A stretch of DNA of 64,000 nucleotides from Nicotiana tabacum (taxonomy: Eukaryota; Streptophyta; Magnoliopsida; Solanales; Solanaceae), in assembly GCF_000715075.1 (NCBI RefSeq), contig NC_134082.1, positions 98,930,399 through 98,994,398 of the forward strand. Reading direction: 5' to 3'. The position numbers were made by a program, and so were the translations under genes. Shown here piece after piece: positions 25,192-35,412 of the stretch (position 1 is its first letter; each line of letters starts with the position of its first letter). The notes under the pieces were generated by a model that was given only the letters and a program-made list of their open reading frames with translations, had not been told where the DNA came from and did not search any database.

Positions 25192-28100
25192 CTAACTAAC
25201 TACAAACTGCCGAACCATTTCTTTAATTCTAGTAGGTGCACGGATATGACACACATATGCAATTTCCCTCACCAATTGTTCTGCACTCCTTGATCTCTCT
25301 TCAAATCTGTGTTGATTCCTTTCGATCCATATTGTATGCACCCATTCTGTATATGTCATCTTGAATACCTGAGCTTTCTGTGATTTACCCTTTGCTTTTT
25401 GAATGATCCATTTCTCCAGTTGTTCCCATTTTGTTGTTCTGAAGCTAGGAACCTTCATCCATTTTAGTACCCCTTCCCAGACTTTGACAGAATAAGGACA
25501 CTCCATGAAGATATGATTTCTCGTTTCACCTTGACTATTGCACAGCTTGCATTCATGATCCACATTTACAGCCCAGGAAGCAATTCTATCCACAGTCAGA
25601 AGTCTGCCCTGCATCTGTAGCCATACTATAAATTGCGCTTTTGGCCGAGCATTATTTCCAAATCTCAATGTTTTCCATGAAATTTTCTCATTGTTCCCCA
25701 TTAACTGAAGATATATCTGCTTAATCAAACTACCAACAGTGTTGTATTGAATCAGTGGCAATGTATCTCTTGCCTCGAACAATTTCCTTACCATCCATCC
25801 AGCCTGTTGAGGAATAGCCATTTGACAAAATTGTTGATTCTTGATATAGTATGCATGCAGCCATCTGATCCATAGTCTATCACACTTATGTTCAATATCC
25901 CAACTAGCTTTAGTTATTGCAGCTCTATTCCATAATCGCATGTTTATCAAGCCTAGACCACCCACTGACTTTGGTGTGCAAACCTTCTCCCAAGCTAGTA
26001 GAGCTTTTCTAGTGATTGTGTTTGTGCCCGACCACAGATAGCTTCGACAATAGGCCTCAATTGTATTTAGCACTTTTGAGGGGATAGCAAATAATTGGGA
26101 CCAGTAGGCTTGGATACTAAAGAGAACAGTTTGAATTAGCTGAGCTCTACCTGCATATGACAGCTTCTTGGCAGTCCAAGAGGTGATTCTAGCCACCATC
26201 TTGTTAATTAATGGTTACCACTGGATTAATGCGATCTTTTTTGTAGCTAAAGGTATTCCCAGATATCTGAAGGGGAGTTCTCCTTTGAGGAATCCTAAAA
26301 ACTTTAGGATTTGATCCTGCACACCTTGAGCCACCCCTCCAAAATAAATGGAGCTCTTTTCTTTGTTGGCTTGAAGACCTGATGCTTCTGAGAATTCTTT
26401 GAAACATCTATGTAGAGTAGCCACAGATTCAGCATCTCCTCTAGAGAATAGTAATAAGTCATCTGCAAAAGACAAGTGAGTCAGAGCTAGTTTAGAACAT
26501 TTTGGGTGGTACTTGAATTCTTTGCTTCCTTTCACAGCATTGAGGTTCCTACTAAGATATTCCATGGCAATTGCAAAGAGAAATGGGGAGATTGGGTCTC
26601 CCTGCCTGAGTCCCTTAGCTGCATTAAAGGGAGTTGTAGGTTCTCCATTCACCATGATAGAATAGTTCACTGTCTTAACACACTCCATGATCCATTTAGT
26701 AAAATTCCTAAGAAAACCTAGCTCATCTAGGACTTGCTCCAGATACACCCATTCCACTAAGTCATAGGCCTTTTGGAGGTCTATTTTTATCATGCACCTA
26801 GGAGACACATTTTTCCTTGTATAGGACTTCACCAGCTCTTGAGCAAGAAATATGTTATCAGATATCTTCCTTCCTGGAATGAATCCAGTTTGAGCCTCAC
26901 ACACAACTAATGCAATGACTTTTTGGAGTCTTGATACAAGAACTTTAGAGATGATTTTGTAGAGCATTGTACAGCAAGCAATTGGACTGTACACCTTCAC
27001 AGTTGCTGGATGATCATTCTTAGGAATTAAAGTGACAGAAGTACAGTTGATGGATCTATTCATCTTGCTGCTTTCAAAGAATTTCTTTACTGCTTTTATG
27101 ATCTCAGGACCAACAGTTTTCCATGCCTTTGTAAAAGTAGGCATTATACCCATCCAACCCAGGGGACTTATCATTTCCAATTGCTTCTAATCCTTCAGCT
27201 ATCTCTTGATCAGTAACTGGAGCACACAGCAAAATTCGTTGCTCGTGATTAAGTTTAGGTCTCTTACTCATTGTAATCTTGTTGACAGCTTTGAGGGTAC
27301 TATTAGAGGTCCCCATCAGTCCTTTATAAAATGACATAATTTCCTCTTTTAGTCCATTTGGATCAGATAGCAGCTGACCACCTTGTAGGGACTTGAGATC
27401 CTTGATTTGTTTCCTGTGGCATCTTTCTTTCATGGCTGCAGCAAAGTAATTAGAGTTTGAATCACCTAATTGTATCCATTGTGCTCTAGATTTTTGCCTT
27501 AGTATACTTTCTTCAATCAGGCTCCATTTCTCTAACTACATTAGAGTTTCTTTCTCCTTTATCACAAGAGTATCATCATAGTTTGCTCCCATTGCTGCCT
27601 GAATTTTTTAAAGGTCCTCTCTTGCCCTGTCAATATTCTCTATAGTTGCCTGAAATTCTCTTTGGTTCAGTTGTCTGAAGGCTGATCTCATTGCCTTCAA
27701 CTTATTCCAAACATTCTGCATAGGGTCACTATCCAATTTCTTCTTCCAGTGTGCCTCCACTATCTCCAAAAATTGTGCATGTTCTTCCCATATATTGAAG
27801 AACCTGAAAGGAGCTCTGATTTTTTGGTTCACAGTGTGTAAAGTCAACAGCATAGGTGCATGATCAGATATGTTAGGTAGATCATATTCTAACACAATAT
27901 GACCCCAGTTCATCATCCCAGTCATGATTACCAAAAGCCCTGTCTATTTTACTACTTACTCTCTCAACTCCTTGCTGCTTATTTGACCAGGTATAGTAGT
28001 CACATTTCCATTGTAGTTCACTTAGTAAGGTGTAATTAATACGATCTGTAAACTCTTTAACCTCATTAAAAGTCACAGGATGGTAGCTCCTTCTATCTCC

Positions 28101-28658
28101 AGTTGTTAGGATTGCATTAAAATCTCCACAGACTAACCATGGACAGTTAGTACTATTTGATATATCTTGCAAACTGGTCCACAAACTTCTCATTTCTTCC
28201 ACAGTGTTAAAGCCATAAACAATAGTCAGAACACATTGTAGTTTATTAGAGGTGTCTCTAACTTCACAATGTATTAACTGAGCTTCCACCTTCAGGGCAT
28301 TTATAGTATATTCACCTTGATCCCACATCAACCAGATTTTTCCATTTACTGCAGCAGAGTAGTTATTTACTATCCCCCAGTTTGAAGCAATATTTGTAGC
28401 TATTTTTAAACTTCTATGTTGCTTAACCCTGGTTTCCAGCAGGCCCAGGAGTTTGATATTTTTTATCCTTATATACTTCTTTAGCTCTTTTTGTTTATAC
28501 ACTTTATTCACACCCCTAATATTCCATATAAGCCAAGTCATTGAGCAGTGATCAATCCACCTGGTTCTGGTGGTTCTACTTGTTTTGTTCTCAGCACCTC
28601 TCTTTGTTTTTGTCCCTACATTCCCATTCTTTGCTTTACTCAACATAACAACACTCAA
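25192..28658 (-). pseudogene. LINE ORF2: endonuclease, reverse transcriptase, zf-RVT
   Basis: ORF2 nicks target DNA and copies the element RNA. The apurinic-type endonuclease is at 28658-27608 (LIWNIRGVNK start, LVCGDFNAIL, SDHAPMLL), spread over two frames. RT follows (27433-26215) with DKSPGLDGYN, GLRQGDPISPFLF and the catalytic LSFADDLLLFSRG. A nonsense codon after ALIQW near 26212 splits RT from a C-terminal part (26199-25192) with SWTAKKLSYAGRAQLIQ and a Cys/His zf-RVT region (CKLCNSQGETRNHIFMECP). A TAA near 27606 and frame changes near 27910 and 27140 also break it. No RNase H domain is evident. Confidence 0.88.
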
Positions 28659-30024
28659 TTGTGGGAATTGATCAAATTCAGCTCTGGGCTAGGAACCTGC
28701 TCCTTACCTTTAGAGGTATTCTTTGACACTTCAACTGGTGTTGTTACTTTGCTGTGTGCTCCATTGTCCTGTTGTTGCAGCATTTTCATACCTTCATTAG
28801 CTTTAGGTTGAGTGACTTCAACATGGACTAGTTGCTTTGTATCTGCCAGTTGGCTCGTAGATGAAACATCTTTGGGCTTCCATTCCTGGACCACTTTCTT
28901 CTGCTCTCCTCTTCTTCTATTCTGTATTGGTCTTCCTTGCTGCTCAGGTTGCTTATTGCAAATGTGACTTATAGTTAGACATTGAGTGCAGAATTGAGGT
29001 TTCCATTCAAATACCACCTCCTGCTGAAATTTCTTTCCATTTGGCTCCATAACCACAATTGTGTCAGGGAGTGGCTTTGATACATTAACTTCAATTAACA
29101 TTCTAGCATAGGAGATCCTTGTTTGTTTAGTCGTACACTCATCAGCAAATAATGGCTTCCCCAATGCACTTGCTATTCTACCCAGTGATCCACAACCCCA
29201 ACAACTCATAGGTAATTTGGGAAATTTCACCCACAATGGAATCTCTGTCATAAACTCTTGACTGAAATCAAATGCAGGAGTCCATGGTTTCAAGATAATT
29301 GGTCGATTTCTAATAGAGTACGGCCCAGAAAATAGAATTTCATTCATATCTTTTGTATTATGAAATCGAACCACATAATACCCCTCCCCATGCAAAAACA
29401 GATCTGGCATAGTTATAGAGTTCCACATTTGAGAAATGTACCTATGCATGACTGAATATCCTGGTGTTTCCCCCATCACATAGACAATGAGGGCATTTTT
29501 TCACTTCTCCGCTTCTTTTTCCACATCACTCTTCTCAAGCTGGACTATAGTCTCCCCATTAACAATTTGAGGTGGAAAGTAGCTTAGGGTCATATCATTC
29601 TCTGCAGCTCTGTTTCCAGCAAACAAGATGTTCCACTTTGTCTTCACATCCTCATCTTTTCCTTCATTTGCTTCCTTATTTGCCTCCTGATTTTCACATT
29701 TGTCTGTTGTTTGAACCTCCTCCACTTGAGCAGGAGTAGTTACTTTTTGGGCTGGCTCTTCACTTTGTTTCAATTGATTTTCATTCTCCAGTTGTGAAAT
29801 CACTAGTACTGGAGTTTTTGCTTCATCCACCATCTCCGCTATAGTTCCCTTAACAACTGAGCTCGATGAAGGTTCCAGATCTGGGTACTGTTCCATTGGT
29901 ATTTTTGCAATTGGTTGCTTTGATGTTGAAGCAATCGACTTAGTTTGAACATGCACGACACTTCCAAAAGCTATTTGTAACTCTTCTTAGGTCGTCCCCT
30001 TCCCCGACCTCGTCCCTTTCCCAT
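28655..30024 (-). pseudogene. LINE ORF1: DUF4283-like RNA-binding protein with zinc knuckle
   Basis: A start at 30024 opens with MGKGRGRGRGRPKKSYK and hits a stop after 17 codons; the long frame 29956-28655 is offset by one base. That frame has an acidic, low-complexity N-terminal part, a stop near 29500, then the DUF4283-type block (YYVVRFHNTKDM, WVKFPKLPMSCWG) and a Cys-rich knuckle (CTQCLTISHIC), then a basic tail. Such proteins bind element RNA in plant L1 elements. It overlaps the start of ORF2 by a few bases on the same strand. Confidence 0.8.
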
Positions 30025-31005
30025 GGACCTCCAGGGCGCACGTTAGTCTAACCTGCGCTTAGAGAGAAGCTGGAGTGAAGAGAGAGAAAAGCTCTTTCAA
30101 AATAGCTTACACATTAATTTTAAGTTGGAATAATAATTTTTTTATTACACATTAATCTTTCTTATTCAAGTTAATATATAATGACTTAAATGGGTTATTT
30201 GATAACTAAAATGAAATGTTTCTTACAAAGCCAAGTCTTCAAAAAAATTTAATATGAGATATTAAAGAATCATGAAGTTAATTCTGTTTTAATTTCAACT
30301 TAATATGATCAGACTAAAAAAATTTGAAAATTTTTATATTTGATATTTTTAAAAATTATTGATTTATAACAATGTCATGTTCATACGGATATGGTCGAAC
30401 TAAGGCAAATGGCACAAGGTACATACCACCATCTAATACTTAATATCGTTAATTTATTTATTCCTTACTTAATTTTATTTATATATATAAATCAAGAAAA
30501 TTACTAACATGCAACTCAAACATTAAAATTTGCACCCAAAAAAAAAACTCAAACATTAAAATCCACCAACGCTTTTTTTCACAGTGAGAATTAGGGTAAA
30601 CTATTACAAGTAGTTTAAGCCACTAATATTTTTCTTACTTAAAATAATGCTTACTATATAAATATCTTTAACTTGTTTGTGTATCACATGATTCTCAAGA
30701 TTATGCGCTTGATATATATATCAACAGAAAAAACATATTTAAATATTTCAGAAAAAAGTAATTAACCTGAAAAGATAAACGCACAAAGTATTATAACTGA
30801 AGAATATACAACAGATAAATCCGGTCACAAAGTATTGCTTCCGACATCAATTGGATATTTTCACTAATTTAGATGAGTCGAGCAATCATTGATCATTCAC
30901 ATAAACTATGCATTTTATTCTTAGAAGTATAATTATTATTTACTCAAAGCTTTTTAGTAATATTGATGTTATTTTACAGAATAATATACTACTTGGCTCG
31001 ACATC

Positions 31006-31038
31006 CACGTGCAACGCACGTGCCGAGGAACTAACTAG
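31006..31038 (+). repeat. Helitron 3' terminal hairpin and CTAG end
   Basis: CACGTGC-AAC-GCACGTG forms a 7-bp GC-rich stem with a 3-base loop, then 16 bases to the CTAG terminus, followed by T. Confidence 0.7.
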
Positions 31039-31571
31039 TATATATATATAACCTGATCAACCAATTCTACAGACATATATATCCATTTTGAGATTAAAAT
31101 TTGTTACGCAATCCTGATATACAAACGCCCTTCTAGATTTTGGTTCAGAAAAGCTCAAAAAAAATGTGCCAGCTTATGTTCCTACATTCTTTTTGACTTC
31201 TAAGATTTATCATATGATCCAGATATATGTATATCCTTTTCGATTGTTGCTGAGAAAACTCAGATGTATTAAATTAATAGGTTTGTAAGGAACAGACCAT
31301 TGGGGAAGATGGGAGTTTGAGATTTATTAAAATGTCAAAAATATGTGTGTGTAATATATAAATCTTTTCCAGTTCTTGAACTTGCAAAATCGTGTAAGGG
31401 TAGAAGAGGCTTGGGCTGTTTCCCGATGGAAAGCTAACAGTTAGATGTGCTCTGCTCATTTAGTCATACTTTAAGGATCGTTTTTGTTTGCAACAATATG
31501 TAAAGGATGAAATTTAAGAGGTTTTCTGCCCAAAACTCTTCAAGGGGCGCTGAATTTAGCCGAAATTCATC

Positions 31572-31670
31572 ATCAACAACAAAAACCAGTGTAATAACAC
31601 ACGTGGGGTCTAGGGAGGATAATGTATACGCAGACCCTTACTTGTTTCTAATAGACCCTGGCTCAATCCA
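31572..31670 (+). repeat. degenerate SINE-like dispersed repeat
   Basis: CCAGTGTAATAACACACGTG, GGGGTCTAGGGAGGATAATG and TATACGCAGACCC in this order match a dispersed repeat common in dicots, by memory. A more decayed copy lies at 60667-60777. Confidence 0.5.
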
Positions 31671-32324
31671 TCCTTTATGCTAATAATATAGCTTTACCTT
31701 ATTCTGTCAGCTGCAAACTTGCAAGTTTTCAGTCGTCAATTCAACACTTTCTCAAAAAAAATTGAATTTAAGCCAGATGAGATAGTATAAGAAAAGTGTT
31801 AAAAGTGGCAAATTAAGCTACTCAAGAATCTTCTGCTGTCCGAAAGCCAGGTTCAGTGCGCGAACTTGAGCCAAAAGGTGCTGATAATAGGCATGGTAAG
31901 GATCCGAAGCATTCAAGAAATCAAACCTCCCAGTCTCAAATTCCGAACCATTCTTCCCCACAAACTGTGCAGTCTTGTCAACAATATAATGTGCTTAACA
32001 TCTGGAGGCGGATAAACGATACCGGTGGTACTCGTATTTGTTGCGACAGATGTTGGAACCTTGTTCTTGGATGTTGCAGCAAATTCCATTAGAAAAAAAC
32101 ACAAGCATTTAAGAAGAAAGCCCTTATCTTCATTTGTTTTACTTCAGGCAAATAAAACGATTCCAGGGTTATTTTCTTAGTTCCTAGGAATTTCTCATTT
32201 GAATTTGAATATAAACAGCTCAGCTTGTTTGGATGGGTGTTTCCTATTGCACTGTGTTAATATTTGTTTTAGTTGTTACTTAAATTTTATTTAATGTAGC
32301 GGAGTTAGTGTAATTGCATGGTTA

Positions 32325-32638
32325 CAGGGGCGGCTCAAACACATGTGTGGCTAAGCCAAAGTTTAATGTGAGGCCTAAATTTTTAAAAGAAAGTTATGAT
32401 ATATATTATTTTTTTATTGAAGTCTATTTTTCTATCTTTTCTAGATGCAAAGTTGTTAATAATTTTTTTATAATCGATTTCCTCTAACAATTCCTTTTAA
32501 TATAACTTGAAAAACTTCTTTTCTTTGAGGCAACTGTTATAGAAAAACTATACTTTTATATGAAAAGTACTAAATATTATTTTTATAAATATCTATAAAC
32601 CAAGAGCCTTACTTGGAACAATGCTAGAGCCGGCCCTA
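32325..32638. mobile_element. hAT-type MITE with 8-bp target duplication
   Basis: Left end CAGGGGCGGCTC and right end GAGCCGGCCCTA are inverted copies with one base difference in length. CATGGTTA flanks both sides (32317-32324 and 32639-32646), the 8-bp duplication expected of hAT elements. It is 314 bp, AT-rich inside, non-coding, and sits in the inferred intron of the SF3A1 fragment. Confidence 0.85.
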
Positions 32639-32889
32639 CATGGTTACCTTATTTTATTTTATTTTTCCATTGCCCTTATTTTAATAATCTTATTTTACGC
32701 TTTACCCTTCCTTTTATAATGTAATATTGTAAGATAATTTTTCAGATTGCTGATAAAACAACAGAAAACATACCATCTGTTCAAACATTATATTTATAAA
32801 AATAATATATTACATACAATACAAAGTAATATATTATAGAACAAACAAAATACAAAATAATAGTAATAATACTAATGCAAAAAATAGTA

Positions 32890-33051
32890 CTCTCTTCATT
32901 TCCGTTTATGTGATGCACTTGATCTTTTAATCTGTTCCAAAAAAATATGAATAGTCGTATAAGTATCTATGACACTAAAACTTTCAAAAGTTTCTTTCTT
33001 AAATTCCGTTCTAAATTAAAGTGTATTACATAAAATAGGACGAAAAGAATA
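32890..33051. mobile_element. degenerate Stowaway-like MITE
   Basis: CTCTCTTCATTTCCGTTTAT at the left and the inverse of CTTTTCGTCCTATTTTATG at the right are diverged inverted ends, with TA at the flanks. It also lies in the inferred intron of the SF3A1 fragment. Confidence 0.6.
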
Positions 33052-33194
33052 CTTAATTACATATTACAGGAAACAAATAAAAAGATACTTACTTGATCAA
33101 ATAAGCTGATAGAAATTCCTTCCGGTGTGTGAATTTACCGTCGAAGATAGCCGCGATAAGAGTTTTTGCGGAGAAGCGTGAGAGAGAAGGAGCT

Positions 33195-34667
33195 CCAACT
33201 TTGAACACTACTCATTCTCATCCTTATATAAAAGTTAATTTTTTAAAATGCCTCTTTTATCCTCTACAACGTTCATCTCTTTTTTGAATATTTTTTTTGC
33301 TTTAATCTATGTTATGAACTTATCTATAGAAAATAAACATTATATTTGAAATATGAGTAAGAAGCAATATCAAACATAATGACATTCAATAATAAGAAAA
33401 TGAGAAAAATAAAAAAAAAAGTATAATAAATAATTTGCCCGCATCAATAATTTTCTTAATAACAATCAAAATTCAATCTATTTGTAAAATTAAACATAAA
33501 ATAAAGAGAAAATTCTATAAATTAGTCAATGCTTAAATTTTTTAACAAATTTCTAAATGCTATCTATTTATACGTCGCATGAATTTTATTTTACAATTTA
33601 GGAATCTTTTTATTAATAATAATTAAAACTCAAAAATCTATATACGCGGTTGAGAATAAGAGAAAAAAAGGAACTTAAAGTCTCACGCACACACAAATAG
33701 ATTTGTATCTGTACCCGCTTTTGGGTCACGTTTTAACTTATACCCGCTTTGCAAAAACAATTTCAAACGTACTCACTTTTCGCGTAAACTTCAGGCATAT
33801 GGGCCTGAAGTAGCAAAGGCAATCACGCAAACTTCAGCATTCTAGGAGACGGGCCTGAAATTGTTTGTAATTGCTGAATTTAAGCAGTCTACTAGCTGAA
33901 GTTTTGTTCTCTATTTGCTGAACTTCAGCATGTTTTAGCTGAAGTTTTGTCCTCGATCCATTGTTTTTTTTCATAAAGCTTTTTCAAAAACTTCAGCAGA
34001 AGATGCTGAAGTTATTTAGTTCATTTGTAAAAACTTCAGCACTATATAAGCTGAAACTTTTGAAAAAGCTTTCTAACATACTAGATAAATAACCACCTTA
34101 TTTTTTCATAATGTATTACTACTATAAAATAATCAGATTGCCAACAGTATCTAAATCATAAATTTTAAAAACAATAAACGTGAAAAGCACTGAGAAAAGC
34201 AGTTCACCCCAAGCATTGTGATGTAAGCATCTGCACAAATACAAATGATGTGAAGTATCACATTATTAAAAACAAGATGTTCTAAGAGACTAACAAAGAA
34301 AGGAGCGCACAGGTAGCAGAAAGAATGAGGCGCCTGAAGTTGTAAAAATTAGGGTATAGGTTAAATAATTTTAAAATATGGGTATAGATTAAATGGGGTC
34401 GACCAAATAGGACGTCCCATGCAATTTTTACCACAAATATACATTAGATGCATACTTAATACATGTAATATTAAAATAATAATCATAAAAAGTAGTAATA
34501 GATTTTATAAAAATTATAATATGATTATTCTACTTATAATGTCAACGAACTAAAAAAATCATATATAATAAAAAAAGTTATTACATATATGAAATATTAA
34601 AAATATCAAGGGTAAATAGATATTATGGTATGATAGAAGGATGAGAATGACTATTGTTCAAAGTTGG
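33195..34667. repeat. 1.47-kb segment bounded by a 31-bp inverted repeat
   Basis: CCAACTTTGAACACTACTCA onwards (33195-33225) is repeated in reverse at 34637-34667 with about three mismatches in 31. The left copy coincides with the promoter/leader start of the SF3A1 fragment. The inside carries the CTTCAG palindrome array. No coding frame or clear target duplication is visible. Confidence 0.7.
33787..34059. repeat. cluster of ACTTCAGC/GCTGAAGT palindromic motifs
   Basis: AACTTCAGCA and its inverse TGCTGAAGTT recur about ten times within 270 bp in both orientations, so many short hairpins can form. Confidence 0.8.
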
Positions 34668-34725
34668 GGATGAGTTTGATTTTTAAAGCAAACTCGAGGA
34701 GTGTAAATGATTTTCACCCATTAAA

Positions 34726-34836
34726 TCTATCTATACTATATTAAAAGCACGAAGGCCCTATTGAAATATTGTTCGTCCTTTTTACCTTTTAAAAAAAAGA
34801 GTTATATTGGACAAAATTATAATCTAAATTACTTTC
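34726..34836 (+). mobile_element. Helitron-like 5' end, truncated by the Tat insertion
   Basis: TCTATCTATACTATATTAAA shares all but one of its first 20 bases with the start at 22591 and is preceded by A. The Tat element enters about 110 bases further on; a continuation after 46440 is likely, but I found no convincing 3' end. Confidence 0.5.
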
Positions 34837-35312
34837 TGTATGGGTCCAAATTTGGGCAACCACGACCGTTGATGAATACGACAAGCGACGAGATCCTCGT
34901 AGCTCAACATCCTACAGGGGACGACAGACAGACGAACAAGAGACTGTACGACTTTTACAGTAGTGTAGGTCCATTAGGGGGCATTAGGAATATTCTTTCG
35001 AATATTCTCTATGATTTGTCTTTTAGGGCTTAGAAAGGGTTTGTCCCTTATATATAGCGTAACAGCAACCTTGTAAAGGCTCTCCTTCTTCTGCTTTTGA
35101 AACTAAGAACACTCGCTGTAACACTTGCTTACATAAACGATTAATATCATCATTGTTCGATCAGTCAACTTGATAAAGTCAAGAAATATTACCATCTGTA
35201 TTCACCTTGTATACCTTCTGTACTAGAGATTATTATACTTAGCTAAGATTTACCCCTTCATTTTCTTTGATTGATTTATTCAAAAAGGTTCCAATATCTT
35301 TTGAGTCAAACA
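34837..35312 (+). repeat. 5' LTR of the Tat element
   Basis: Starts TGTATGGGTCC and ends GAGTCAAACA. A TTATATATAGCG box near 35048 is a plausible TATA signal. Confidence 0.95.
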
Positions 35313-35313
35313 A

Positions 35314-35331
35314 TTTGGCGCCGTCTGTGGG
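35314..35331 (+). promoter_or_regulatory. primer binding site of the Tat element
   Basis: TTTGGCGCCGTCTGTGG follows the LTR by about one base. The TGGCGCCG core is that of Tat/Athila-type primer sites (probably tRNA-Asp or similar; the exact tRNA is not certain). Confidence 0.8.
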
Positions 35332-35412
35332 GATTTCTATAGCTGAGATTTTAGTTTTGTCTAGATTTTTGAAAGGGATAATCACCTCTTCCTAGCCTCG
35401 AAAAGACCAACA

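Larger units (their letters stand above)
25064..30154 (-). mobile_element. L1-type LINE, near full length, decayed
   Basis: A 13-bp duplication ATCTTTCTTATTC flanks the element (25051-25063 and 30155-30167). The oligo-T at 25064-25074 is the A-rich tail seen from the other strand. ORF1 (DUF4283-like with a zinc knuckle) and ORF2 (endonuclease, RT, zf-RVT) are both recognisable in the order expected for plant L1 elements. The 5' boundary is less sure: TTACACATTAAT occurs at both 30109 and 30147, so the last 40 bases may be extra. At least two frame changes and several stops inactivate it. Confidence 0.9.
22591..31038 (+). mobile_element. probable non-autonomous Helitron, interrupted by a LINE
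   Basis: The left end reads TCTATCTATATTATATTAAA, a form typical of plant Helitron 5' ends and repeated at 34726. The right end is CTAACTAG with a GC-rich hairpin 16 bases before it (31006-31022). The element lies between A (22590) and T (31039), the expected AT target, with no target duplication, as expected for rolling-circle insertion. Without the LINE at 25064-30154 it would be about 3.4 kb. The interior (22610-25050, 30168-30990) is AT-rich with no Rep/helicase or gene fragment that I could recognise. That the two ends belong to one element is an inference. Confidence 0.55.
31818..33235 (-). pseudogene. SF3A1: SF3A1 (splicing factor 3A subunit 1) fragment with promoter, leader exon and SURP domain
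   Basis: SF3A1 is a U2 snRNP subunit; its SURP modules bind SF1. On the minus strand 32089-31818 encodes GIVYPPPDVKHI, then after a one-base frame change near 31985, VDKTAQFVGKNGSEFE and FDFLNASDPYHAYYQHLLAQ, which is the first SURP module. The segment between FE and FDFLNASD is shortened by about a dozen residues relative to the family, and a TAG follows soon after. Upstream, TATATAAGG (about 33224-33232), a CT-rich leader and a clean donor CAA-GTAAGT (exon end 33093) precede; a branch-like CTAAT and AG at 32066 could be the acceptor. The rest of SF3A1 (second SURP, ubiquitin-like domain) is absent. The gene link rests on the SURP wording; promoter and splice sites are inferred. Confidence 0.75.
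31039..34725. other. AT-rich region with a gene fragment and several small repeats
   Basis: Between the Helitron 3' end and the next Helitron-like 5' end I see no complete gene. It holds a SINE-like piece (31572-31670), the SF3A1 fragment, a hAT-type MITE, a Stowaway-like MITE, and a large inverted repeat with a CTTCAG array (all listed). Confidence 0.6.
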
